Shown piece by piece: positions 1 to 6,054 of a stretch of 8,937 nucleotides of DNA; the stretch's first letter is position 1; the number at the start of each line of letters is the position of its first letter. The notes beneath the pieces were generated by a model, which searched no databases, had not been told where the DNA came from, and saw only the letters and a list, made by a program, of their open reading frames with translations. Source of the DNA: JANNPJ01 sp035474375 (GTDB lineage Bacteria > Actinomycetota > Actinomycetes > Actinomycetales > Kineosporiaceae); the NCBI GenBank assembly GCA_035474375.1, contig DATINJ010000327.1, forward strand, positions 1 to 8,937. The letters run 5' to 3'. A program made the position numbers and the translations under genes.

Positions 1-141
1 GGTGGTTGCACCACCGATGCCGAGTAGGTCGGCGAGGACCTCGGATGGTGTGGCGAAGTCGAGGACGTTACGTGGCCGGCCGTTGAGGCGGTCGGTAGCG
101 GCTTGGAGGTCCTCGGGAGCGACGGTGGAGAAGTCGGTGCC
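1..141 (-). pseudogene. IS30-family transposase, C-terminal remnant (partial)
   Basis: Read on the minus strand, the frame gives GTDFSTVAPEDLQAATDRLN followed by GRPRNVLDFATPSEVLADLL, then runs off the left edge without a stop. The GTDFS, LNGRPR and TPSEVL blocks in this order are the usual C-terminal end of IS30-family DDE transposases, after the catalytic glutamate. Only about 47 residues are visible against a usual 300-400. The frame stays open upstream to an ATG near 212 (YFRPIRPVHSLTGKTDVRAV), but that stretch does not resemble the family, which normally has a YFPK-like lead into GTD. The element therefore looks broken near 141-155. The catalytic core (two Asp and one Glu) is absent here, so this copy cannot transpose. 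The stop codon must lie outside the window. Confidence 0.8.
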
Positions 142-213
142 GACAGCTCGCACGTCGGTCTTCCCGGTCAGTGAGTGGACGGGTCGGATCGGTCGAAAAT
201 AGCCCCAACCCAT

Positions 214-334
214 CCCGTGATCATGCACGGTTGCCCGCCTCAGGCCGTGATCATGCACGGTTGCCCGCCTCAGCCCTTGATCATGCAAAGGTTGTCCGCC
301 TCTGGCCCGTGATCATGCACGGTTGCCCGCCTCA
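214..334. repeat. Tandem array, four copies of a ~30-bp palindrome-arm repeat
   Basis: Four head-to-tail copies start at about 214, 244, 274 and 306, with periods 30, 30 and 32. The shared core is CGTGATCATGCACGGTTGCC followed by CGCCTCA. Copies 1, 2 and 4 are nearly identical over 28 bp. Copy 3 is diverged (CTTGATCATGCAAAGGTTGT, then CCGCCTCT). The core contains the self-complementary TGATCA. The unit is the left arm of the hairpins at 307-360 and 4580-4641, so the array seems to be made of half-palindromes. There is no spacer of constant length with unique sequence, so it is not a CRISPR. No ORF uses it convincingly. Confidence 0.9.
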
Positions 335-360
335 ACGCGGGTAGCCGTGCTTGATCACCG
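307..360. repeat. Imperfect 24-bp-arm hairpin ending the tandem array
   Basis: The fourth array copy (307-330) is followed by a 6-nt loop CTCAAC (331-336) and an inverted arm (337-360, beginning GCGGGTAGCCGTGC). Arms match at 20 of 24 positions. Two of the four differences would be G-U wobbles in RNA, leaving 22 of 24 paired. The arm is the same sequence family as the hairpin at 4580-4641. It could act as a transcription terminator for anything reading through the IS remnants, or it may be a REP- or MITE-like element. It has no adjacent T-run. Confidence 0.8.
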
Positions 361-656
361 CAGATGTTGGGCAGGGCTGCTCGCACAGCGTTTTCATCGA
401 TCGGAGTGATCGGCACGATCATCGGCGTTCGGTCGAAATAGCCGCAGCCTTCCCGCGAAGATCGCCAGTTACGCCCGAAAAGTAGTGCCTCTCGCGGCAC
501 GAAGACGGGCGCAACTGCCGATCACCCAGAGGCCGAAGATCATCACGGCCAGGAACCCGAGGCTGGGTCGCCGTCCCTCATTTCAGCCCGCGGGGCGGCC
601 CGCAGGACCATGGCCGTTCAGACATCCCATGGGCTTAGGAGTCAAGCTGCGGCGCG
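361..656. other. Gene-free stretch, decayed DNA
   Basis: I see no credible gene here. The minus frame between 469 and 582 is open for about 37 codons and contains one hydrophobic run (FLAVMIFGLWVIG), which could be a leftover of a small membrane protein, but it begins just after a stop, has no ribosome binding site and matches nothing I recognise. A copy of the short motif GGTCGAAATAGCC lies at 431-443. The rest looks like degraded mobile-element or intergenic DNA. Confidence 0.5.
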
Positions 657-797
657 TTACCTCCCGATCAGGTCATGGAACCGGGCAATCCCCGGGATTC
701 CTTCCGGAAGACGGGCTTTCGCTAACTTCTTACCGTTCTCGTCCTGGATCTCCACATCGTGGTGGTCCTCGGCCCAGTCATCACCGACGAACAGCAT
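657..797 (-). pseudogene. IS110-family transposase, N-terminal remnant
   Basis: On the minus strand an ATG at 797 starts MLFVGDDWAEDHHDVEIQDE and continues NGKKLAKARLPEGIPGIARF, HDLIGR, then TAA at 659-657: 46 residues. This is the start of the RuvC-like DEDD domain of IS110-family transposases. GDDWAEDHHDV carries the first catalytic Asp, and the following strand and RLPEGIPGIARFHDLI helix are typical. A full protein has about 350-420 residues, so the Glu and the two later Asp of the DEDD set, and the C-terminal serine-containing domain, are missing. After HDLIG the similarity stops abruptly, marking a deletion or insertion junction near 657. The frame is open upstream of 797 as far as 1004, but that part is not recognisable as transposase. 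Confidence 0.85.
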
Positions 798-1078
798 CCG
801 TGTCCTCTCACCGCGCTCGACCATCCGGTCAGCAGCCTGCAGGAAGACCCGCGGACTAATGGTCAAGTGCTCGCGCCACGATCTCGGCGGGCACGACATC
901 CCATCAGCGGTTCGCGGTCCTGACCACCGATGGAGGCACGGTCTGAACGTAGGACTCAAGGTCCAGTCGAAAAGAGTGCTCATCCATCGGCGGCTACCAG
1001 GCACCGAGCCTGCCCTATGCCGACCCGGTAACCCCCATTAGTCGAAAATGGCTGCACCTCGGCTGCTTCCTCGTGAGC
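798..1078. other. Upstream flank of the IS110 remnant, non-coding
   Basis: No gene is supported here. Relative to the IS110 remnant this is the 5' side, which in the IS110 group holds the left end and the bridge-RNA region. The sequence may therefore contain a relic of that RNA, but I cannot identify its loops by eye. The motif AGTCGAAAATGGCTGCACC at 1040-1058 resembles the motifs at 191-210 and 431-449. Confidence 0.4.
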
Positions 1079-1138
1079 GTCTTGATCGGCGGCTGTTTGG
1101 TACTGCTATCCCAGTACCAAACAGCCGCTGATCAAGAC
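1079..1138. repeat. Near-perfect 27-bp inverted repeat (hairpin), second family
   Basis: The left arm 1079-1105 (starting GTCTTGATCGGCGGCTGTTT) and the right arm 1112-1138 (ending CAGCCGCTGATCAAGAC) are separated by the 6-nt loop CTATCC. The arms are complementary at 26 of 27 positions, and the single exception is G opposite T, which pairs in RNA. No other copy is present in this window. Its arm sequence differs from the 24-bp repeat family, apart from sharing a TTGATC/TGATCA element. It could be a bidirectional terminator, a MITE, or a palindromic insertion target. No T-run follows on either side. Confidence 0.9.
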
Positions 1139-1442
1139 ACGGTCAGCACACCCAGTCCTACTCAGCCACGCAGCGCCTCGTTCGCTCACGCAGCGTCTCG
1201 CTAGTGCGGTGCTTATGAGCGCGGTGGTCATGATCACGGCTTGGTGAGGGGTCGTCCGCGAATGATCACGGCGAAAGGGCTTCGGTATGATGCACCGGTG
1301 ACACCCTTCCCGGGCATCCTCCCACCGCCGCGCTCCTGACCGGAGCGCTCGGGCACCGATCCGCATCGCGGCATCGGTAACTCTGCTGTGCGTGCGCTCC
1401 CGCAGATTTCCCTGTCGGTAGCCACCCAGTTGGAGTGCACAC
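1139..1442. other. Intergenic region before the EamA gene, with decayed repeats
   Basis: No gene is supported. It holds a 14-bp direct repeat (CACGCAGCGYCTCG at 1167-1180 and 1187-1200, period 20) and two copies of ATGATCACGGC at 1230-1240 and 1262-1272. The latter core is the reverse complement of the array core and has the same ~32-bp spacing. A TATGAT at 1286-1291 could be a -10 box for the downstream transporter, with a poor -35 match (TGATCA at 1263-1268, spacer 17). That promoter is only a guess. Confidence 0.45.
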
Positions 1443-2510
1443 GTGTCTCGTCCTGCCGAACCATCCTTGCCTGCGTCCCGTTTCACTGGTCACGAATTGC
1501 CAATCAGTACAACAGTTTCCGCTGGTCCAGCGACTTCTGCTGGGGCAACAGCTCCCGCCGGGGCGGCGAATTCGTCCGGCGCCGGTTCTCCTTCCGGGCA
1601 CCGGTCCCGATCCGGGCTGATCAAGATCAGTGCCGCCGGTCTGCTCTGGGGAACGACCGGCGTGGTGGTCCAATTGCTCCACCGGACAAGCACATTGAGC
1701 CCCGTCGGCATCGGCTTCTACCGCCTGGCGATCGCCGCCGCCGTCCTGCTGGCGGTCTGTCGTCCCCGGGCGATCTCGGCCGCGTTCAGGGTGGCGCCGA
1801 TTGGGCTGATCCTCACCGGGATCGGGCTGGGCGCATACCAGGCGCTCTATTTCATCGCCGTCACCCTGGGCGGGGTAAGCGTCGCCACCGTGGTCGGCCT
1901 GGGGTTGGCGCCCGTCCTGCTCGCCGCGGGGGAGGCGGTGCGAGCGCGACGACTACCCGATCGGACGACGGCGGCCACCTTGGTCACCGGAGTGCTCGGT
2001 CTCCTGCTGATCACCGGGTCGGCGGGGCGGGCGACGGACGGCGCACCACATCCGCTGCTCGGCCTGCTCGCGGCCACCGCCTGCGGAGTCTGCTACGCCA
2101 TCAGCACTGTCATCAGCCGACGGCAGATGCAAAGAATCGACGCGACCACGCTGACCGTGGTCTCCGCCGGGGTCGGGGCATTGGCACTGGCACCACTCGC
2201 TGTGATCGGCCCGATGGCCGGGGTTGCCGTCCCGCTGCGGCCTGGTCCTGCGCTGATGCTGGCCTACCTCGGGGTGGTCACCACGGCGGTGGCTTATGCC
2301 CTGTTCTATGCCGGGTTACGGACGACGGCCGGTAGCACGGCGGCCGTCCTGACTTTGCTGGAACCCCTGGTCGCGGCCCTGCTGGCGATGCTGATCCTGG
2401 GTGAGTCGCTGTCCGGGTCGGCGCTGGTCGGCGCGACCCTGCTGCTCACTGCGGTCGCCATGCTCTACGCCGCGCCAACGATGCCTCGTCAGGCAGAACC
2501 CCGGCCCTGA
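1443..2510 (+). CDS. EamA/DMT-superfamily inner-membrane transporter
   Basis: The product is a 355-residue polytopic protein of the drug/metabolite transporter superfamily, which exports or exchanges metabolites across the cytoplasmic membrane; the substrate cannot be read from sequence. Two homologous five-helix EamA halves are visible, at about residues 61-192 and 206-344. The first opens with AAGLLWGTTGVVVQLL. The second ends with the family hallmark EPLVAALLAMLILGESLS (residues 307-324) and a last helix, VGATLLLTAVAMLYAA. The start is GTG at 1443, with GGAG at 1432-1435 spaced 7 nt. This leaves about 57 non-membrane, Ala/Ser/Gly/Pro-rich residues before helix 1, an unusual tail for this family; a later start is possible but I see no better ribosome binding site. 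It appears monocistronic, with a hairpin 20 nt after the stop. Confidence 0.9.
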   Translation: MSRPAEPSLPASRFTGHELPISTTVSAGPATSAGATAPAGAANSSGAGSPSGHRSRSGLIKISAAGLLWGTTGVVVQLLHRTSTLSPVGIGFYRLAIAAAVLLAVCRPRAISAAFRVAPIGLILTGIGLGAYQALYFIAVTLGGVSVATVVGLGLAPVLLAAGEAVRARRLPDRTTAATLVTGVLGLLLITGSAGRATDGAPHPLLGLLAATACGVCYAISTVISRRQMQRIDATTLTVVSAGVGALALAPLAVIGPMAGVAVPLRPGPALMLAYLGVVTTAVAYALFYAGLRTTAGSTAAVLTLLEPLVAALLAMLILGESLSGSALVGATLLLTAVAMLYAAPTMPRQAEPRP

Positions 2511-2530
2511 TTCGCCCGTTCTGACCGTGC

Positions 2531-2561
2531 CCCCGCTCCCGGCCAAGGCCGGGGAGCGGGG
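2531..2561 (+). terminator. GC-rich hairpin terminator after the EamA gene
   Basis: The left arm CCCCGCTCCCGGCC (2531-2544), loop AA, and right arm GGCCGGGGAGCGGGG (2547-2561) form a stem of 14 pairs with one bulged base, starting 20 nt after the transporter stop. There is no T-run, which is common for actinobacterial terminators. Confidence 0.6.
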
Positions 2562-2839
2562 CGCCGCGGAGGTGGTGAAGATCATCGGGAAGATTTCCGC
2601 CCATTGTGATAAATCGGCGGAAGACGGTCGATATGAAGGTTCACCTCGAGAATTAACTTTCGTGTCGCCCGAGAATGGCCGCTAGTTACCACCCGGTACC
2701 AACTTTAGCAATATCTATCTATTGTCCAGCTTCATACCTATCTTCAAGGGCGATCGGCGCCCCCGCCGGTCGGTGCCGCTCTCATCCTCTGCGGCCCATC
2801 GTTTTCATCGGCCACAAGCCGACGCTCGAGGAGATAGAC
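2562..2839 (+). promoter_or_regulatory. Intergenic leader and probable promoter region of the protease gene
   Basis: No gene is supported between the EamA terminator and the protease start. Positions about 2640-2760 are clearly more A/T-rich than the surroundings (AATTAACTTT, CAATATCTATCTATTGTCC), as expected for a promoter region, but no convincing -35/-10 pair with proper spacing stands out. An open frame from an ATG at 2675 runs into the protease in frame. I do not take it as the start, because it lacks a ribosome binding site and would bury the signal peptide behind 55 residues. Confidence 0.4.
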
Positions 2840-4429
2840 ATGAAGCTCTCTCGCTCGATCAGCCGCCCCTTGGCGCTGATCGGTTTACCCGCTCTGCTGG
2901 TCACAGTTGCCGGCGGAGTGCTGGCGACTCCTGCCTCTGCTGCGGAAGGGACGATCCGCGACGCGGGATCGGCGTCCGTGGTCAAGAACAGCTACGTCGT
3001 CGTCTTGAAGAGTTCGACCGGCGTGCCCTCCGCGGTGAAGAGCCTGACCGGTAAGTACGGCGGCAAGGTGGGTCATACCTACTCGCATGCCCTTGGCGGA
3101 TTCGAGGTCTCGGTCGGCGAGGCGGCGGCCAAGAAGCTCGCGGCCGACCCGAAGGTCAGCTACGTGCAGAAGAACGGCATCTTCACAATCAAGACCACGC
3201 AGTCGAGCCCGCCGTGGGGCCTCGACCGGATCGACCAGCGGGCGCTTCCGCTGAGCACCTCGTACACGTACGACACCACCGCGTCCAACGTGCACGCGTA
3301 CATCATCGACACCGGAATCCGGTTGACCCACTCGCAGTTCGGCGGGCGCGCGGTGAGCGGCACGGACGCCGTGGACAACGACACGAACGCCACCGACTGC
3401 AACGGTCACGGCACCCACGTCGCCGGAACCGTCGGTGGATCGACCTACGGTGTGGCCAAGGCGGTGCAGTTGGTCGCCGTCCGGGTGCTCGACTGTGAGG
3501 GCAGCGGCACCACGGCCGGCGTCGTGGCCGGCATCGACTGGGTGACCGCGAATGCGATCAAGCCCGCGGTGGCCAACATGAGCCTCGGCGGCGGCGTCGA
3601 CTCGGTTCTCGACGCAGCGGTGAACCGGTCCATCGCGGCCGGCATCACCTACGGTGTTGCCTCCGGCAACGAGACCGCCAACGCCTGCAACAGTTCGCCG
3701 TCCCGAGTGGCGAACGCGATCACGGTGAACGCCACCACGCGGACGGACGCCAAGGCCAGCTTCAGCAACTTCGGCACCTGCACCGACATCTTCGCGCCCG
3801 GCCAGGACATCCTGTCCTCCTGGTACACCAGTGACTCCGCGACCAACACGATCAGTGGGACGTCGATGGCCACCCCGCACGTGGTCGGCGCTGCAGCGCT
3901 GATCCTGGCGGCCAACCCGAGCTTCACCCCGGCCCAGGTGGCCAGCGCGATGATCGCTGCCTCCACGCCGAATGTCGTCACCAGCCCGGGTACCGGCTCG
4001 CCGAACCGGTTGCTCTACACCGGAGCCACCACCACCACGCCGACCCCGACGCCCACCGCGACCACCGCGCCGCCGACCACCGGCTGCACCGGAACGTCCG
4101 GCACCGACGTCACCATCCCCGACGCCGGAGCCGCCGTCACCAGCTCGATCGCGATCAGCGGTTGCGCCCGTAGCGCCAGCAGTACCTCCACGGTCGCGGT
4201 GAACATCGTCCACACCTACCGCGGTGACGTGGTCGTCGACCTGGTCGCCCCGGACGGCACGTCGTACCGGCTGAAGGCCTCCAGCACCTCCGACAGCGCG
4301 GACAACATCAACACCACGTACACGGTCAACCTGAGCTCGGAAGCGGCCAACGGAACGTGGCTGCTGAAGGCACAGGACATCTACAGCGCGGACACCGGTT
4401 ACATCAACAGCTGGACGCTCACAGTCTGA
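2840..4429 (+). CDS. Secreted subtilisin-like serine protease (S8A, proteinase K/aqualysin type) with C-terminal P domain
   Basis: A 529-residue exported endopeptidase. The ATG at 2840 follows GAGGAG (2828-2833) by 6 nt. Order of parts: signal peptide with cleavage near ASA-A (residue 33-35); inhibitor I9 propeptide about 48-117 (YVVVLKS through SYVQKNGIFTI); S8 domain about 122-395; Thr/Pro linker 396-414; P (proprotein convertase-like) domain about 422-529. The catalytic triad is Asp157 (IIDTG), His190 (NGHGTHVAGT) and Ser342 (SGTSMATPH), with oxyanion Asn277 (ASGNE). Cys187/Cys219 and Cys283/Cys314 are spaced 32 and 31 apart, as in the two disulfides I recall for aqualysin I. Cys416 and Cys442 could form a third bond in the P domain. 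It should be secreted as a zymogen and self-activate. All key residues are present, and it stands alone between two hairpins. Confidence 0.96.
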   Translation: MKLSRSISRPLALIGLPALLVTVAGGVLATPASAAEGTIRDAGSASVVKNSYVVVLKSSTGVPSAVKSLTGKYGGKVGHTYSHALGGFEVSVGEAAAKKLAADPKVSYVQKNGIFTIKTTQSSPPWGLDRIDQRALPLSTSYTYDTTASNVHAYIIDTGIRLTHSQFGGRAVSGTDAVDNDTNATDCNGHGTHVAGTVGGSTYGVAKAVQLVAVRVLDCEGSGTTAGVVAGIDWVTANAIKPAVANMSLGGGVDSVLDAAVNRSIAAGITYGVASGNETANACNSSPSRVANAITVNATTRTDAKASFSNFGTCTDIFAPGQDILSSWYTSDSATNTISGTSMATPHVVGAAALILAANPSFTPAQVASAMIAASTPNVVTSPGTGSPNRLLYTGATTTTPTPTPTATTAPPTTGCTGTSGTDVTIPDAGAAVTSSIAISGCARSASSTSTVAVNIVHTYRGDVVVDLVAPDGTSYRLKASSTSDSADNINTTYTVNLSSEAANGTWLLKAQDIYSADTGYINSWTLTV

Positions 4430-4487
4430 GTGCTCTCTCGCTGAGCGCGCTCGCTCTGTGCTCCCCCTCCGAGCGCAGCCGAGCGTC

Positions 4488-4522
4488 GGCGCCTCCCGGC
4501 TGTTCATCCGCCGGGAGGCGCC
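4488..4522 (+). terminator. Rho-independent-type terminator of the protease gene
   Basis: A perfect 13-bp inverted repeat, GGCGCCTCCCGGC (4488-4500) and GCCGGGAGGCGCC (4510-4522), with a 9-nt loop lies about 60 nt after the protease stop. It is followed by ACTGCTTT, a weak T-rich tail. Position, stem strength and orientation fit a terminator for the plus-strand protease. Confidence 0.8.
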
Positions 4523-4579
4523 ACTGCTTTGACCGATGCTCCGACTTTGATGGCTCATTCGCGCAGACCCAAACCCTTT

Positions 4580-4641
4580 CCGCGATCATGCACGATTGCC
4601 CGCCCGGTGCCCTCAGCGCGGGCAATCGTGCATGATCACGG
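4580..4641. repeat. 24-bp-arm hairpin of the array repeat family, between convergent genes
   Basis: The left arm 4580-4603 (core GATCATGCACGATTGCCCGC) and right arm 4618-4641 (core GCGGGCAATCGTGCATGATC) enclose a 14-nt loop. They match at 23 of 24 positions, and the one mismatch would be a G-U wobble in a minus-strand transcript. The arm is nearly the same sequence as the tandem units at 214-334, 4.3 kb away. It lies 21 nt beyond the stop of the minus-strand hydrolase and after the protease terminator, so it may also serve as the hydrolase terminator, the minus-strand side reading into AAAGGGTTTGGG rather than a T-run. Confidence 0.9.
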
Positions 4642-4662
4642 GGATGGGGATCTGCTCCGGGC

Positions 4663-6054
4663 TCAGCTATGGCGGAGGGAGCACTCGTTTGCCAGGTCAC
4701 CGGTGGCCGGTCGCGGCAGGGTGGCGCTCGGCGGCGGTGTGCTGCCAGCGGCCACCCACCGCTCCAAGGCGGTGAACGCGGTGCTGAAGCACGGCAGGAT
4801 CGGGCGCAGGAGAGTGGGGAAGGCGTCGTACAGCCCGTCGACGTGGTTGCCGCCCTCGATCCGGTAGTACCGGTGCAGCCGGGTGCGACCCTGATCGGCG
4901 ATCAGGCCCGCGTAGACGTCACCGGAACGACTGATCGGCAGCAGGGTGTCCAGGGTGCCCTGCAGGGTGATCAGCGGCCGCGTGATCCGCCCGGTGAGTG
5001 CGATCCGTTGCACTGCCCGGTGCACCGAAACCGGGCGGGCGGCATAGTCGTAGTCGGCGTCGCAGGCTGGCGTCCCGGGCAGACAGAACGGCGTACCCGC
5101 CTCGGTCGCACCGTCGAACGACGGGTCCATTTCCTCGCGATAGATCCGCTGGGTGAGATCCCAGTAGATGCCGTAGTGGTAGGCCCAGAGCGGTTCGGAG
5201 CCGGGGGCGAAACCGGCGGCAAGGATGGCGGCGTGCGCTCGTGCCGAACCTGTGGCAGCGTAGTCCGGGTAGTTGCGCAGGGCTGGTGGCAGGAAGTCGA
5301 GAAGGTTCGGCCCGTTCGCCGTCCACAGCGTGCCCTCCCAGTCCAGGCCGCCGTCGAACAGCTCCGGGTGGTGCTCCAACTGCCACCGCACCAGATATCC
5401 GCCGTTCGAGATCCCGGCCGCCAACGTGCGGACCGGGCGCCGGCCATAGCGTTGCCCGACAACCGCCTTCGCCGCCCTGGTCAGTTGGGTGACCCGGGCG
5501 TTCCACTCGACGATCGCATCGCCGGGCCGGACGCCGTCCTGGTAGAACGTCGTCCCGCTGTTGCCCTTGTCGGTCGCCGCGTAGGCGTAGCCGAGGGCCA
5601 GCACCCGGTCGGAGATGGTGAAGTCGTTCGCGTACTGCCGCCGGACCCCGGGCGTTCCGGCCACCACTAGCGAGCCGTTCCACCGCTCGGGCAGCCGGAT
5701 GACGAACTGGGAATCATGGTTCCAGCCGTGATCGGTGTTGAACGTCGAGGTGTCCGGAAAGTATCCGTCGATCTGGATCCCGGGAATGCCGACTGGATTG
5801 CGGGCCCCGGCCGGCTGCAAACCGGCCCACTCGGCAGCGACGCTGTGGCCGGTGCCGACCGTGGCCGCCGTGGTCAGATCGGCAAGGCAAGCCTGAATCT
5901 GCCGCTGGGCACCCGGAACGCGGAGGGTCTCGGATCGGCCGCAGCCGTGCTCGACAGCGCCCGCCGCAGTTGTCGCCGCCGCCAGCGCGGTCACCGCCAG
6001 CCCTACCGCCAGCCCGGCCGCCAAGGTGTGTCGAATCGCTGCCCTGAGTGTCAT
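4663..6054 (-). CDS. Secreted alpha/beta hydrolase (tannase/feruloyl-esterase-like or 3-hydroxybutyrate-oligomer-hydrolase-like)
   Basis: A 463-residue protein with ATG at 6054-6052, preceded by AAAGGGG and GGGGG. The frame extends 40 codons further up, but MTLRAAIRHT followed by the hydrophobic run LAAGLAVGLAVTALAAATTAAGA is a clear signal peptide (cleavage near residue 33). The alpha/beta-hydrolase features are the nucleophile elbow GISNGG with Ser216, GTLDTLLP with Asp369, and GGNHVDG with His404. LPERWNGSLVVAGTPG (121-136) is the usual opening beta-strand of exported esterases of the tannase/feruloyl esterase and 3HB-oligomer hydrolase groups, and the end (PCFSTAFTALERWVAAGSTPPP) also fits them. 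A large cap (about 240-350) with WDLTQRIYREEMDP lies between Ser and Asp. Six Cys (38, 56, 324, 331, 422, 458) suggest disulfides. The substrate is not decidable by eye. It converges on the protease gene. Confidence 0.82.
   Translation of the reverse strand: MTLRAAIRHTLAAGLAVGLAVTALAAATTAAGAVEHGCGRSETLRVPGAQRQIQACLADLTTAATVGTGHSVAAEWAGLQPAGARNPVGIPGIQIDGYFPDTSTFNTDHGWNHDSQFVIRLPERWNGSLVVAGTPGVRRQYANDFTISDRVLALGYAYAATDKGNSGTTFYQDGVRPGDAIVEWNARVTQLTRAAKAVVGQRYGRRPVRTLAAGISNGGYLVRWQLEHHPELFDGGLDWEGTLWTANGPNLLDFLPPALRNYPDYAATGSARAHAAILAAGFAPGSEPLWAYHYGIYWDLTQRIYREEMDPSFDGATEAGTPFCLPGTPACDADYDYAARPVSVHRAVQRIALTGRITRPLITLQGTLDTLLPISRSGDVYAGLIADQGRTRLHRYYRIEGGNHVDGLYDAFPTLLRPILPCFSTAFTALERWVAAGSTPPPSATLPRPATGDLANECSLRHS

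Noticed and set aside
2..202. 66-codon plus-strand frame at the left edge
   Set aside because: It is antisense to a recognisable IS30 transposase tail and has no features of its own.
214..360. CRISPR array
   Set aside because: The ~30-bp units follow each other directly, with no unique 30-40-bp spacers and no cas genes nearby.
270..500. 76-codon minus-strand frame across the array
   Set aside because: It begins in unrecognised sequence and ends inside the repeats; no ribosome binding site or domain is visible.
1388..2335. 315-codon plus-strand frame overlapping the EamA gene
   Set aside because: Arg/Gly-rich translation in another frame of a clear ten-helix membrane protein; a shadow.
2675..2839. 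Upstream start that would extend the protease by 55 residues
   Set aside because: No Shine-Dalgarno, A/T-rich promoter-like DNA, and it would put 55 residues before a classic signal peptide. ATG 2840 has GAGGAG at 6 nt.
2885..4558. 557-codon open frame on the minus strand
   Set aside because: It is antisense to the protease; the product is Arg/Gly/Val-rich with no recognisable fold, a typical GC-bias shadow.
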